Part shown: positions 19,095 through 30,093 of the stretch, piece by piece
Layout: every line of letters starts with the position of its first letter
Numbering within the stretch: position 1 is the first letter of the stretch
Assembly (NCBI RefSeq): GCF_039697315.1
Contig: NZ_CP155619.1
Coordinates: 1,984,001 to 2,048,000 of the forward strand
Direction: 5' to 3'
From: Pseudomonas abietaniphila
Lineage (GTDB): Bacteria; Pseudomonadota; Gammaproteobacteria; Pseudomonadales; Pseudomonadaceae
Length of the DNA: 64,000 nucleotides
Position numbers and translations under genes: made by a program
The notes under the pieces: model-generated
Seen by the model: only the letters and a program-made list of their open reading frames with translations
Database searches by the model: none
What the model was told of the DNA's origin: nothing

Positions 19095-19853
19095 TCAGAT
19101 GGGGTTCGGGCAATCAATGAACAAGTGCTCCAGCGCGAAGCGTCGCGCCAGATAATCGCCCAGCGCCTGCACACCATAGCGCTCGGTGGCGTGATGACCG
19201 GCTGCAATGAAGCTGATGTCGTTTTCCCGAGCACTGTGAAACGTCTGTTCGGAGGCCTCGCCGCTGAGGAACAGATCGACGCCCGCCAGCACGGCGTGAT
19301 CAATGTAGCCCTGCCCGCCTCCGGTGCACCAACCCACCCGACGAATCATCTCACTGCCTTCGATGAGCAGCGGCTCGCGCCCCAGCGCCGACTGCACCCG
19401 ATGGGCAAAATCGCGCGGCGTCACAGGCTCCGACAGCGACCCGACCAGGCCGATAATCTTCGGGTTGTCAGGGTCCAGCGGCCCTTCGACGGTGATGTCC
19501 AACTGCCGCGCCAGTTGCACGTTGTTCCCCACCTCGGGGTGCAGGTCCAGAGGCAGGTGATACGCCAGCAGGCTGATGTCGTGCTTGAGCAACGTTTTCA
19601 GACGCCGCTGTTTCATCCCTGTGATGCAGGCATTCTCGCCTTTCCAGAAATAGCCGTGGTGAACCAGAATCAGGTCGGCATTGGCTTCGACCGCCGCGTC
19701 CACCAACGCCTGGCTGGCCGTCACGCCGGACACGATTCGGGTGACTTGCGGCCGGCCTTCGACCTGAAGACCGTTGGGGCAATAGTCCTGCACGCGGGCG
19801 CTGCTCAGATAGCGGTCCGCTTCCTCGACCAGAGTGCTCAGAGAAACAGCCAT
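19095..19853 (-). CDS. Nif3/YbgI-family dinuclear metal-centre protein
   Basis: Protein of 252 residues, full length for the YbgI type. The metal-binding signature histidines are seen in ADLILVHHGYFWKGE (about 59-73) and near the end in AAGHHATERYGVQAL, with an acidic ligand in the HLPLDLHPEVGNN segment. A GTP cyclohydrolase I type 2 activity has been proposed for this family, but the role is unsettled. It is divergent from algW, with about 100 bases between starts. The same neighbourhood occurs in other Pseudomonas. Confidence 0.9.
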   Translation of the reverse strand: MAVSLSTLVEEADRYLSSARVQDYCPNGLQVEGRPQVTRIVSGVTASQALVDAAVEANADLILVHHGYFWKGENACITGMKQRRLKTLLKHDISLLAYHLPLDLHPEVGNNVQLARQLDITVEGPLDPDNPKIIGLVGSLSEPVTPRDFAHRVQSALGREPLLIEGSEMIRRVGWCTGGGQGYIDHAVLAGVDLFLSGEASEQTFHSARENDISFIAAGHHATERYGVQALGDYLARRFALEHLFIDCPNPI

Positions 19854-19874
19854 AAAAGTCTCCTAAATATGCAG

Positions 19875-19901
19875 TTCAGACCGTCCCGGTCCTCGTATAA
19901 T
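19875..19901 (+). promoter_or_regulatory. Likely algW promoter
   Basis: TATAAT at 19896-19901 with TTCAGA 15 bases upstream, about 50 bases before the algW ATG. The -10 is exact; the -35 is weak. Confidence 0.4.
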
Positions 19902-19954
19902 GCCCGCCATTATGGCGCAGGTACGCTGCGTATTTCCCTTCAGGACCTTGTTCA

Positions 19955-21115
19955 ATGTTCAAAGCGCTGCGTTTTCTCGGCTGGCCATTGCTCGCTGGTG
20001 TGCTTATCGCTTTACTGATTATCCAGCGGTACCCACAGTGGGTCGGTCTGCCAAGCCAGGACGTCAACCTGCAGCAAGCCCCTCAAACCGCCTTCATCCA
20101 GCAGGGTCCGGTGTCCTACGCCGACGCCGTGAGCAGTGCTGCGCCCGCGGTCGCCAACCTGTACACGACCAAGATGGTCAACAACAAACCCAATCATCCG
20201 CTGTTCGAAGACCCGCAGTTCCGTCGTTTCTTCGGTGACAATCTGCCGAAACAGCGTCGCATGGAATCGAGCCTGGGTTCTGCGGTGATCATGAGCCCGG
20301 AAGGCTATCTGCTCACCAACAACCATGTGACCTCCGGCGCGGACCAGATTGTCGTGGCGCTCAAGGACGGCCGTGAAACCATTGCCCGCGTCATCGGCAG
20401 CGATCCTGAAACGGATCTGGCAGTACTGAAGATAGACCTGAAAAACCTGCCGTCCATTACCCTTGGCAGCTCCGACAGCATCCGTATCGGAGACGTTGCG
20501 CTGGCCATCGGCAACCCGTTTGGCGTCGGTCAGACCGTGACCATGGGCATCATCAGCGCGACCGGGCGTAACCAGCTGGGCCTCAACACCTACGAAGATT
20601 TCATCCAGACCGACGCCGCGATCAACCCCGGCAACTCGGGCGGTGCGCTGGTCGATGCCAATGGCAACCTGACCGGCATCAACACGGCGATCTTCTCCAA
20701 ATCCGGCGGCTCCCAAGGCATCGGCTTTGCCATCCCGACAAAACTGGCGCTGGAGGTGATGAAGTCGATCATCGAGCACGGTCAGGTGATTCGGGGCTGG
20801 CTGGGCATCGAAGTGCAGCCACTGACGCAAGAGCTGGCCGAGTCGTTTGGCCTGAAAGACCGCCCGGGTATCGTGGTTGCCGGGATCTTCCGCGACGGCC
20901 CGGCGCAGAAAGCCGGTCTGCAGTTGGGCGATGTGATCCTGAGCATCAATGGCGAACCGGCCGGTGACGGACGCAAGTCGATGAACCAGGTCGCTCGGAC
21001 CAAACCCACTGACAAGATTGCTATTCAGGTGATGCGTAATGGCAAGGAATTGAAGTTGATGGCGGAAGTGGGCCTGCGTCCGCCACAGACCCCGGCGCCT
21101 GCGGCTGAGGATTGA
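19955..21115 (+). CDS. algW: AlgW, DegS-like periplasmic serine protease
   Basis: Site-1 protease of 386 residues, anchored by an N-terminal membrane helix (about 7-24). The catalytic triad of the trypsin-like domain is visible: His in LLTNNHV (about 125), Asp in SDPETDLAVLK (about 155) and Ser in NPGNSGGAL (about 229). One PDZ domain follows (about 270-370, beginning RGWLGIEVQPL). In Pseudomonas, AlgW senses misfolded envelope proteins and cleaves the anti-sigma factor MucA, releasing AlgU. It is alone on its strand, divergent from the Nif3-like gene. Confidence 0.94.
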   Translation: MFKALRFLGWPLLAGVLIALLIIQRYPQWVGLPSQDVNLQQAPQTAFIQQGPVSYADAVSSAAPAVANLYTTKMVNNKPNHPLFEDPQFRRFFGDNLPKQRRMESSLGSAVIMSPEGYLLTNNHVTSGADQIVVALKDGRETIARVIGSDPETDLAVLKIDLKNLPSITLGSSDSIRIGDVALAIGNPFGVGQTVTMGIISATGRNQLGLNTYEDFIQTDAAINPGNSGGALVDANGNLTGINTAIFSKSGGSQGIGFAIPTKLALEVMKSIIEHGQVIRGWLGIEVQPLTQELAESFGLKDRPGIVVAGIFRDGPAQKAGLQLGDVILSINGEPAGDGRKSMNQVARTKPTDKIAIQVMRNGKELKLMAEVGLRPPQTPAPAAED

Positions 21116-21166
21116 TCAGCGCTTATCCTGCGGGAATCACTGATGACCGCAGCAAGAAGCAAGTTC

Positions 21167-21255
21167 TGTGGGAGCGAGCTTGCTCGCGAATTCGATATGC
21201 CAGTCACCCTTGCAGTGACTGAAATGACGCCTTCGCGAGCAAGCTCGCTCCCACA
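21167..21255. repeat. REPIN-like inverted repeat, GAGCTTGCTCGCG subtype, copy 1
   Basis: Arms TGTGGGAGCGAGCTTGCTCGCG and its reverse complement. The interior (GAATTCGATATGCC...) is almost identical to the copy at 21629-21714. It lies 50 bases after algW. Confidence 0.88.
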
Positions 21256-21259
21256 GGCT

Positions 21260-21627
21260 TAGGTTTATTCAATGATTTAGGTGTTGAATCTAAACAGCGC
21301 AAAGCGCGCTGTGGCTTTTGATCTTCATACCGAGGAAGTTCAAACACCGCAAAACGCGACTTGGGTGCAGGCTGAACGCAGGTGGCGCGCAGTGGGCCGA
21401 GCGGCATGGATGCCGCGGGAGCGCCGTCAGGACATGGATGTCCGTTCGGCGCGGGCCCACAGAGCGTCGCCGGAGTGAGGGTACTTCGACGAAGGAGAAG
21501 CCAAGCCAGGAGCCTAGACACTTGGTTACTTGGTGTCTTTTCAAGTAACCCGCCGAAGGCGGAACAGTTTGGACGTTAGGACAAACCAAACCATCAGCGT
21601 CACTCCAAATAGTGGAAATGCACACCA
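21260..21627. repeat. Structured intergenic element between two REPINs
   Basis: About 370 non-coding bases. From about 21340 to 21595 the sequence is GC-rich and full of small palindromes: GGCATGGATGCC, GGACATGGATGTCC, a TTACTTG/CAAGTAA hairpin around the GGTGTCTTTT loop, and CCGCCGAAGGCGG. From memory, near-identical stretches recur in intergenic regions of many Pseudomonas genomes and are sometimes mis-annotated as short proteins containing SGMDAAGAPSGHG; that recollection needs a search. I see no convincing gene on either strand. Confidence 0.5.
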
Positions 21628-21628
21628 T

Positions 21629-21714
21629 GCAAGCAAACTTGCTTGCGAATTCGATATGCCAATCACCCTCGCAGTGACTGAAATGACGCCTTCGCGAGCA
21701 AGCTCGCTCCCACA
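21629..21714. repeat. REPIN-like inverted repeat, copy 2, left arm decayed
   Basis: The right two thirds match copy 1 with about two base changes (GAATTCGATATGCCAATCACCCTCGCAGTGACTG...), but the left end reads GCAAGCAAACTTGCTTGCG instead of GTGGGAGCGAGCTTGCTCGCG. It lies 29 bases after the hisC stop. Confidence 0.85.
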
Positions 21715-21742
21715 GATATTCCCATTACCGCGCTAACTCTTT

Positions 21743-22795
21743 TTACAACTCACCCAACGCATCCACCAGCGCTTGATTCTGCTCAGGCGTGCCGATGGTG
21801 ATGCGCAAGAATTGCGCGATGCGCTCCTGTTTGAAGTGACGCACGATCACGCCCTGCTCACGCACCTTGGCCGCAAGGCCCGCAGCATCATGCTGAGGGT
21901 GACGGGCGAAGATGAAGTTGGCGGCCGATGGCAGCACCTCAAAGCCTTTGCTCTCCAGCTGCTCAACCAAGACTTCGCGGCTCGCAATCACCTGCTTGCA
22001 GGTCTGCTCGAAGTACTCGCGATCATCGAACGCAGCGGCAGCGCCGACGATGGCCATGCGATCCAGTGGATAAGAGTTGAAGCTGTTCTTGACCCGCTCC
22101 AGCGCCTCGATCAGATCAGGATGACCGACCGCCAGCCCGACGCGCAATCCGGCCAGGGAACGGGACTTGGACAGCGTTTGCGTGACCAACAGGTTCGGGT
22201 ACTGATCCACCAGACCGATGGCCGTCTCGCCACCGAAGTCGATGTACGCCTCGTCTACGATCACCACCGAATCAGGGTTGGCCTTGAGAATCTGCTCCAC
22301 CGCCTCCAGCGCCAGCAGGCAGCCGGTCGGGGCATTGGGGTTCGGGAAGATGATCCCGCCGTTCGGGCGGTTGTAATCCTCGACACGGATCTGAAACTGC
22401 TCATCCAGCGGGACCGCTTCAAACTCGACGCCGTACAGACCGCAATACACCGGATAGAAGCTGTAGCTGATGTCCGGGAACAGCAACGGTTTGTCGTGCT
22501 TGAAGAACGCGTTGTAGGCGTGGGCCAGCACTTCATCGGAGCCGTTACCGAGAAACACGCGGTTGGATTCGACACCGTAATAGCGGGCCACCGCCTGCTT
22601 GAGCAGGTCGCTGTTCGGATCAGGGTACAGACGCAGGTTGTCGTTCACCTCGGCGCGCATCGCTTCGATGGCTTTCGGCGACGGGCCGTACGGGTTTTCG
22701 TTGGTGTTCAGTTTCACCAGTTTGGTCAGTTTGGGTTGTTCGCCCGGCACGTAAGGCACGAGGTCACGGACAAAAGGACTCCAGAACTTGCTCAT
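21743..22795 (-). CDS. hisC: Histidinol-phosphate aminotransferase
   Basis: PLP-dependent class I/II aminotransferase of 350 residues, converting imidazole-acetol phosphate to histidinol phosphate. Seen are the N-terminal [17 protein letters not shown] motif, [10 protein letters not shown] for the PLP ring, and the Schiff-base lysine in [16 protein letters not shown]. It starts two bases after the hisD stop and is the last gene of hisG-hisD-hisC. Confidence 0.95.
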   Translation of the reverse strand: MSKFWSPFVRDLVPYVPGEQPKLTKLVKLNTNENPYGPSPKAIEAMRAEVNDNLRLYPDPNSDLLKQAVARYYGVESNRVFLGNGSDEVLAHAYNAFFKHDKPLLFPDISYSFYPVYCGLYGVEFEAVPLDEQFQIRVEDYNRPNGGIIFPNPNAPTGCLLALEAVEQILKANPDSVVIVDEAYIDFGGETAIGLVDQYPNLLVTQTLSKSRSLAGLRVGLAVGHPDLIEALERVKNSFNSYPLDRMAIVGAAAAFDDREYFEQTCKQVIASREVLVEQLESKGFEVLPSAANFIFARHPQHDAAGLAAKVREQGVIVRHFKQERIAQFLRITIGTPEQNQALVDALGEL

Positions 22796-22797
22796 GC

Positions 22798-24126
22798 TTA
22801 CTTGCCCTCCTGCTGGTTGTCGACGATCCGGTATTCGGCACTGCGAGCGTGGGCCGTCAGCGACTCGCCCCGCGCCAGCACCGAAGCGGTCTTGCCGAGT
22901 TCGGATGCGCCCTGCTCCGAGCAGAAAATGATCGAGGAACGCTTCTGGAAGTCGTAGACACCCAGCGGCGAGGAGAAACGCGCCGTCCCCGACGTCGGCA
23001 GTACGTGGTTCGGGCCCGCGCAGTAATCGCCCAAGGCTTCAGACGTGTGACGGCCCATGAAGATAGCGCCTGCGTGACGAATCTGTGGCAACCAGGCTTC
23101 AGGGTCGGCGACCGACAATTCCAAGTGCTCCGGCGCGATGCGGTTGGCCACTTCGATGGCCTGAGTCATGTCAGCCACCTTGATCAGCGCGCCGCGGCCG
23201 TTGATCGAGGTATTGATGATCTCGGCACGCTCCATGGTCGGCATCAACCTGGCGATGCTGGCGGCCACCTTGTCGAGGAATTCGGCATCGGGGCTGACCA
23301 GAATCGCCTGGGCGTCTTCGTCGTGCTCGGCCTGGGAGAACAGATCCATGGCGATCCAGTCCGGATCGGTCTGGCCATCGCACACCACGAGGATCTCCGA
23401 AGGACCGGCAATCATGTCGATACCGACCTGACCAAACACGTGGCGCTTGGCGGTGGCGACATAGATGTTGCCCGGCCCGACGACCTTGTCGACCTGTGGA
23501 ACGCTTTCAGTGCCATAGGCCAGCGCGGCGACGGCCTGAGCGCCACCGATGGTGAACACGCGGTCGACCCCGGCAATGCAGGCGGCGGCCAGCACCAGTT
23601 CGTTGATTTCACCCCGCGGGGTCGGTACGACCATGACGACTTCGCCCACGCCCGCCACCTTGGCAGGGATCGCGTTCATCAAAACGGATGACGGATAAGA
23701 CGCCTTCCCGCCCGGCACGTACAAGCCGGCGCGGTCCAGCGGCGTGACCTTCTGGCCCAACACCGTGCCGTCGGCTTCGGTGTAGCTCCAGGAGTCCTGC
23801 TTTTGTCGTTCGTGGTAGCTGCGCACGCGATCAGCGGCCTTTTCCAGCGCCTGACGCTGCGCCGGGGTGATGCGGGTCAGTGCGAGTTCGAGACGCTCAC
23901 GGGGCAGAATGAGATCCGCCATCGACGCGACCTGCAGACCGTCGAAGCGCTGGGTGTACTCAACCAGCGCTGCGTCGCCGCGCTCACGCACGTTCTTGAT
24001 GATGTCCAGCACACGCTGATTGACCGAGTCGTCAGACACACTTTCCCAGCTCAGCAGATGAGCCAGATGTCGTGCGAAATCCGGGTCAGCAGCGTTGAGT
24101 CGGCGAATAGTGTTGGAAGTGGTCAT
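22798..24126 (-). CDS. hisD: Histidinol dehydrogenase
   Basis: Zinc enzyme of 442 residues that oxidises histidinol to histidine in two NAD-dependent steps. The conserved core includes [28 protein letters not shown], the metal/catalytic region [16 protein letters not shown], and [15 protein letters not shown] with catalytic Glu-His. It lies between hisG and hisC. Confidence 0.97.
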   Translation of the reverse strand: MTTSNTIRRLNAADPDFARHLAHLLSWESVSDDSVNQRVLDIIKNVRERGDAALVEYTQRFDGLQVASMADLILPRERLELALTRITPAQRQALEKAADRVRSYHERQKQDSWSYTEADGTVLGQKVTPLDRAGLYVPGGKASYPSSVLMNAIPAKVAGVGEVVMVVPTPRGEINELVLAAACIAGVDRVFTIGGAQAVAALAYGTESVPQVDKVVGPGNIYVATAKRHVFGQVGIDMIAGPSEILVVCDGQTDPDWIAMDLFSQAEHDEDAQAILVSPDAEFLDKVAASIARLMPTMERAEIINTSINGRGALIKVADMTQAIEVANRIAPEHLELSVADPEAWLPQIRHAGAIFMGRHTSEALGDYCAGPNHVLPTSGTARFSSPLGVYDFQKRSSIIFCSEQGASELGKTASVLARGESLTAHARSAEYRIVDNQQEGK

Positions 24127-24270
24127 AGCGTGGGCCTCAATGATTGGCGTTTTCTCAGATGCCTGGAAAGCAGGGAGCCTAAGCTACCAAGCCATCCGCG
24201 TAGGCACCTGAGAAATTTGGCTATGACACGGATAGCTGAGCGCGACATTGTTCAATATCGCGCGAAACAG

Positions 24271-24906
24271 TCAACCGCGGTGTCGCGACTCCACGGCTGT
24301 GCGCAATGTGTCGATGAGCGACTGGATGCGAGCGTGCTGCATCTTCATCGATGCCTTGTTCACGACGAGGCGCGAACTGATGTGAGCGATCATTTCCTGT
24401 GGCTCGAGGCCGTTGGCACGCAGCGTATTGCCGGTGTCGACGACATCGATGATCTTGTCGGCCAGACCCACCAGCGGCGCGAGCTCCATGGAGCCGTACA
24501 GCTTGATGATGTCGACCTGACGGCCCTGCTCGGCGTAATAACGCTTGGCAACGTTGACGAATTTGGTGGCCACACGCAGCCGGCCTTTAGGCTCGGCGGC
24601 ACCGACGGCGCCCGCCGTCATCAGCTTGCACTTGGCAATCTGCAGGTCCAGCGGCTCGTACAAGCCCTGGCCGCCGTACTCCATCAGGACATCTTTACCC
24701 GCAACGCCAAGGTCTGCCGCGCCATGCTCGACATAGGTCGGGACATCGGTCGCACGTACGATCAGCAGGCGAACATCATCCTGCGTCGTAGGAATGATCA
24801 ACTTGCGGCTCTTGTCCGGATTCTCGGTTGGCACGATGCCCGCAGCTGCGAGAAGCGGCAAGGTGTCGTCAAGGATTCGGCCCTTGGACAGTGCGATGGT
24901 CAACAT
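24271..24906 (-). CDS. hisG: ATP phosphoribosyltransferase, short form
   Basis: First enzyme of histidine synthesis, 211 residues. This is the short form lacking the C-terminal regulatory domain and so depends on a separate HisZ subunit, which is not in this window. The motif [14 protein letters not shown] and the PRPP-binding stretch [13 protein letters not shown] are present. A 144-base gap separates it from hisD, so a promoter or attenuating structure between them is possible, but none is obvious. Confidence 0.95.
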   Translation of the reverse strand: MLTIALSKGRILDDTLPLLAAAGIVPTENPDKSRKLIIPTTQDDVRLLIVRATDVPTYVEHGAADLGVAGKDVLMEYGGQGLYEPLDLQIAKCKLMTAGAVGAAEPKGRLRVATKFVNVAKRYYAEQGRQVDIIKLYGSMELAPLVGLADKIIDVVDTGNTLRANGLEPQEMIAHISSRLVVNKASMKMQHARIQSLIDTLRTAVESRHRG

Positions 24907-25077
24907 GGGAAACGTCAGTCCTTATCAGCAAGCGCGTGTCGGGTCGCAATCGGCGCCCGACAACCTTTGAGTCAATGCGTCAGGACTCAAAGTGAAACGA
25001 ATCAAAAGGTCATGCCTTCAATCAGCTGCCTCGCCGTCTGCGCCGAAGCGGCACAGACAGCGAAACGCTCAGGACTG

Positions 25078-26606
<1,529 letters not shown>

Positions 26607-26652
26607 GCTTAACCTCAATCGGCGCCCTACGCGCGCGGGTCGGCCATCATAC

Positions 26653-26705
26653 AAAAAAGCCCTCTCGTTGCGAACCCTACTTTATAGGAGCCGGACGAGG
26701 GGCTT
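26653..26705 (-). terminator. Terminator after the mla operon
   Basis: Minus strand AAGCCCCTCGT ... ACGAGAGGGCTTTTTTG with a loop of about 27 bases that itself contains CCTA/TAGG. It lies between mlaB and ibaG and suggests that ibaG-murA is mainly a separate transcript. Confidence 0.75.
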
Positions 26706-26721
26706 GATCGAAAGACGGCAA

Positions 26722-27027
26722 TCAATGTTGTTCGAACAGTTCGGTCAGACCGGATACCTGTGCAATTTCTCGCATGTCTTCGGGCAGCGCGCGGACACTG
26801 ACCGACTTGCCGGCTGCCTGGGCATCGCGCATGAACGCCAGCAACAGGGCCAGGCCCACGCTGCTGGATTTCTCGACTGCCGAGCAATCCAGCACCAGAG
26901 CAGAGGCATCGCTGGCCTTGATCAGGTCGGCGCCCTGCTCACGCAGTGCAGGTCCGGTACGATAATCCAGCACGCCAAACAGCTTCAGTTCGCCGCCGCC
27001 AACTGCGGTGATACACGCGTCAGTCAT
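26722..27027 (-). CDS. mlaB: MlaB-like STAS-domain protein
   Basis: Cytoplasmic STAS-domain protein of 101 residues; in E. coli MlaB binds the ABC ATPase MlaF and stabilises the MlaFEDB transporter. The central LVLDCSAVEKSSSVGLALLLAFM fits the STAS strand-turn-helix with the conserved serine. The ATG overlaps the mlaC stop (ATGA), the tightest sort of operon coupling. Last gene of mlaFEDCB. Confidence 0.9.
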   Translation of the reverse strand: MTDACITAVGGGELKLFGVLDYRTGPALREQGADLIKASDASALVLDCSAVEKSSSVGLALLLAFMRDAQAAGKSVSVRALPEDMREIAQVSGLTELFEQH

Positions 27028-27680
27028 TTAACGACCTTGTCGGGCGAGTTTTCGGTGGCGTCCTTGGCCTTGGCGACTTCACCGGCCCAACCATCAATGG
27101 TCTTGTCCAGATCGTTGCCATTGCGCTGCATCGCGTCAGCGAACTGATCGCGGAACAGCTTGCCAATGTTGATGCCGTTGATGATCACGTTGCGGACCTT
27201 CCACTCGTTGTTGATCTTCACGAGGGTGTAGGAAACAGGATACACGGCGCCGTTATTACCCTTGACCGACATGTCGACAGAGGTGCGATCGGCAGCTTCT
27301 TCCTTGGCCGGAGAAACGGTGATGCCCTGGTTGTTGTACTCCAGCAGCGCATTGCCATAGAACTGAATCAGGCTGCGCTTGAAGTTCTCCTGGAAGCGCT
27401 GCATCTGAGCAGGCGTAGCGTTACGCGAGTACTTGACGGTCATGATGCTCTTGGAGATACCGTCAGCATCGATGACGGGACCGACAATGCCATTGAGCGC
27501 GTCATAGAACGCCTGTGGATTGGTCTTGTAGCTTTCCTTGTTGGCGGAAAGGTCCGCCAGCAGCTGCTTGGTGGTGCTGTCTACCAGGTCATGAGCGGAC
27601 GACGTTGTCGCTGCCGCGTTCGCGAACAGTGGCAGAGCAGCCAGTAGCACCAAAAGGCCACGGCGCAGAATCGAGATCAT
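27024..27680 (-). CDS. mlaC: MlaC periplasmic phospholipid-binding protein
   Basis: Soluble carrier of 218 residues that moves phospholipid between the outer-membrane MlaA complex and inner-membrane MlaFEDB. It has a signal peptide (about 1-23, ending FANA) and the MlaC/Ttg2 fold (QFYDAL, FQENFKRSLIQFYGNALLEY). Two starts are possible: the ATG at 27695 overlaps the mlaD stop, but the ATG at 27680 has GAGGAG seven bases upstream and opens a clean signal peptide, so I choose 27680. Confidence 0.93.
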   Translation of the reverse strand: MISILRRGLLVLLAALPLFANAAATTSSAHDLVDSTTKQLLADLSANKESYKTNPQAFYDALNGIVGPVIDADGISKSIMTVKYSRNATPAQMQRFQENFKRSLIQFYGNALLEYNNQGITVSPAKEEAADRTSVDMSVKGNNGAVYPVSYTLVKINNEWKVRNVIINGINIGKLFRDQFADAMQRNGNDLDKTIDGWAGEVAKAKDATENSPDKVVK

Positions 27681-27691
27681 GAAAAAACTCC

Positions 27692-28159
27692 TCATTTGGC
27701 GTCTTTACCCACGGAATTAAGCAGGAATTTACCGATCAGGTCCTCGAGTACCAACGACGACTGGGTGTCATGGATCGTGCCGCCATCCTTCAACAGCTGA
27801 TCATCACCACCGACGCTGATGCCGACGTATTTTTCGCCCAGCAAGCCTGCGGTAAGAATAGAAGCCGTGGAGTCGGATGGCAGATTATTCACCCGTTTGT
27901 CCACTTCCATGGTCACACGGCCCATGAAGGTATCGTGGTCCAGATCGATTGCAGTGACCTTGCCGATGGTCACACCGGCCATGGTCACTTTCGCTCTGAC
28001 AGTCAAACCGGCGATATTGTCGAAATTTGCATAAAGTTTATAGCTGTCGTTGGTCGCGCTGGCGCTCAGACCGCTGACCCGCAGGGCGAGCAAGAGCAAA
28101 GCCAGGATCCCGGCCAGCAGGAACAGGCCGACACCGGTTTCGAGGGAGCGGTTTTGCAT
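27692..28159 (-). CDS. mlaD: MlaD MCE-domain lipid-transport protein
   Basis: Inner-membrane-anchored protein of 155 residues with one helix (about 9-27) and a periplasmic MCE domain (about 38-115, YKLYANFDNIAGLTVRAKVTMAGVTIGKV). MCE domains form a hexameric ring with a lipid channel above MlaE. Its start overlaps the mlaE stop by one base. Confidence 0.95.
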   Translation of the reverse strand: MQNRSLETGVGLFLLAGILALLLLALRVSGLSASATNDSYKLYANFDNIAGLTVRAKVTMAGVTIGKVTAIDLDHDTFMGRVTMEVDKRVNNLPSDSTASILTAGLLGEKYVGISVGGDDQLLKDGGTIHDTQSSLVLEDLIGKFLLNSVGKDAK

Positions 28160-28956
28160 CAGAAGTCTCCAAACATCAAGGCGGTCAAAATAAAGTCCAG
28201 GCCCAATACGGCCAAAGAGGCATAAACCACGGTCTTGGTCGTGGCGCGACTGATCCCTTCTGAAGTGGGCTCGCAGTCATAGCCTTGAAACACGGCAATC
28301 CAGGTGACCACAAAAGCGAAAACGACGCTTTTGATGACACCATTGATGACATCGTTTGGAAAGGACACGCTGTTTTGCATGTTGGCCCAGAAGGAACCTT
28401 CATAGACACCAAGCCAGTCGACCGCCACCCACGATCCACCCCAGATACCCACCACGCTGAAGATAATCGCCAGCACAGGCAGCGAGATGAACCCGGCCCA
28501 CAGACGAGGGGCAACGATATATTTCAGCGGATCGACACCAATCATTTCCAGACTGGACAACTGCTCAGTGGACTTCATGTTGCCGATTTCAGCGGTCAAG
28601 GCAGAACCGGCACGCCCCGCGAACAGCAAGGCTGTAACCACCGGCCCCAACTCGCGCAACAGCGTCAGGGCAACCATCTGCCCGACCGCCTGTTCAGAAC
28701 CGTACTTGGCGAGGATGCTGAATCCTTGAAGCGCCAGAACCATCCCGATGAACACACCGGAAACGACGATGATAGCCAGCGACATGACGCCCACTGAATA
28801 AAGCTGACGCACCAACAACTGGAACCCGCCACCGATTCCGCCTCGCCCCAGCAAGGCATGAACCAGAAAAATCCCCGAACGCCCCAGTACCGCAACAATA
28901 TCGATCGCGGAGCGCCCCATCAGGCGAACACGATCCATCAATGACTTTCTGCGCAT
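28159..28956 (-). CDS. mlaE: MlaE ABC-transporter permease
   Basis: Integral membrane protein of 265 residues in the MlaE/DUF140 permease family, with about five or six hydrophobic segments and the conserved stretch [21 protein letters not shown] followed by [13 protein letters not shown]. It forms the membrane core of the MlaFEDB phospholipid transporter. It shares one base with mlaF and one with mlaD. Confidence 0.95.
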   Translation of the reverse strand: MRRKSLMDRVRLMGRSAIDIVAVLGRSGIFLVHALLGRGGIGGGFQLLVRQLYSVGVMSLAIIVVSGVFIGMVLALQGFSILAKYGSEQAVGQMVALTLLRELGPVVTALLFAGRAGSALTAEIGNMKSTEQLSSLEMIGVDPLKYIVAPRLWAGFISLPVLAIIFSVVGIWGGSWVAVDWLGVYEGSFWANMQNSVSFPNDVINGVIKSVVFAFVVTWIAVFQGYDCEPTSEGISRATTKTVVYASLAVLGLDFILTALMFGDF

Positions 28957-29765
28957 CAGCGCTTCCCCAAAAGATCTTCGCGATAATCCGGTGCCGGATA
29001 GTGAAAAGGCACGGGGCCGTCTGGATCCCCCGTCATGAATTGACGAATGCGCGGGTTATCCGACTGCATCAATTCCTGCGGCGTCCCCTGCCCCAGCACC
29101 TGACCGTCCCCCACCACATATAGGTAGTCGGCAATGCTGGCCGTTTCTGCCAGATCATGGGAAACGACGACACTGGTGATACCCAGTGCATCGTTAAGCA
29201 AACGGATCAGCCGAACCAGCACACCCATCGCGATAGGGTCTTGCCCCACGAAAGGTTCGTCGTACATGAGAATCTGCGGATCCAGGGCGATCGCTCGCGC
29301 CAGCGCCACACGGCGCTTCATGCCTCCGGACAGTTCGTCCGGCATCAATTCGACGGCGCCGCGCAAACCCACCGCCTGCAACTTGAGCAGGACGATGTCG
29401 CGAATCATGTCTTCAGGCAGTTTGGTATGGACACGCAGCGGGAACGCCACGTTTTCGAAAACGTCGAGGTCGGTAAACAGCGCACCGCTCTGAAACAGGA
29501 CACCCATCTGCTTGCGAGCATCGAAAAGATCGCTGCGCGACAACTCGGGCAGGTTCTGGCCATTGACCCAAACCTCGCCGCTACTGGGGCGCAACTGTGC
29601 CCCCATCAGGCGCAGCAGCGTGGTTTTACCACTGCCTGACGGCCCCATGATGCCGGTGACTTTGCCCCGGGGGATGCGGATGTCGACATTATTGAAGATG
29701 CTGCGCGTACCGCGTTTGAAGGACAAACCCTTCAATTCGACCGCGTAGGCGTTATCGGCACTCAT
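28956..29765 (-). CDS. mlaF: MlaF ABC-transporter ATPase
   Basis: ATPase subunit of 269 residues. Walker A is [15 protein letters not shown] (about 39-53), signature [14 protein letters not shown], Walker [15 protein letters not shown]-loop VVSHDLAE. It powers Mla lipid transport that keeps phospholipid out of the outer leaflet. The C-terminal tail past about 245 probably contacts the neighbouring subunit. First gene of the operon, divergent from kdsD. Toluene-tolerance homologues are called ttg2A. Confidence 0.95.
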   Translation of the reverse strand: MSADNAYAVELKGLSFKRGTRSIFNNVDIRIPRGKVTGIMGPSGSGKTTLLRLMGAQLRPSSGEVWVNGQNLPELSRSDLFDARKQMGVLFQSGALFTDLDVFENVAFPLRVHTKLPEDMIRDIVLLKLQAVGLRGAVELMPDELSGGMKRRVALARAIALDPQILMYDEPFVGQDPIAMGVLVRLIRLLNDALGITSVVVSHDLAETASIADYLYVVGDGQVLGQGTPQELMQSDNPRIRQFMTGDPDGPVPFHYPAPDYREDLLGKR

Positions 29766-30093
29766 CTAAACTCCTTGCGATGCAGCCTGTCTCTCTCAGA
29801 TGCCGCGTCCTTGAAGAACGACACACTGTCTGGAGGGGCCGAACAAGCGGCGAACTATAACACCGCTCTCCGACGCCGCCAAAGCTCACGCACGGCAAGT
29901 CGTGATAACTCCGTTATATTTTGCAAAGAAAGGAAAATTCCTGCACGGCCTGTGGCCTGTTTTGGGCAACGCCTGAAGGACGGCCCCGTCACCAAACCCG
30001 GCGCTATAAACAAACAGCTGCGATGAAGCGTGAGGGTTTTCAACATTGCCGTTATAATCCCCGCCTTTTCACCAGACCGACCTTATTTTTGAC
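29766..30093. promoter_or_regulatory. Divergent mlaF / kdsD intergenic region
   Basis: About 330 bases without a gene. TATAAT at 30053-30058 is a good -10 for kdsD (about 36 bases before its ATG), without a strong -35. On the minus strand TATAAC near 29915 is a weak -10 candidate for mlaF. A short palindrome GGAAAATTCC lies near 29932-29941. No RNA gene is seen. Confidence 0.4.

Noticed and set aside
21281..21736. Several short reading frames between algW and hisC on both strands
   Set aside because: They are translations of REPINs and of the structured repeat; composition and palindromes explain the open frames.
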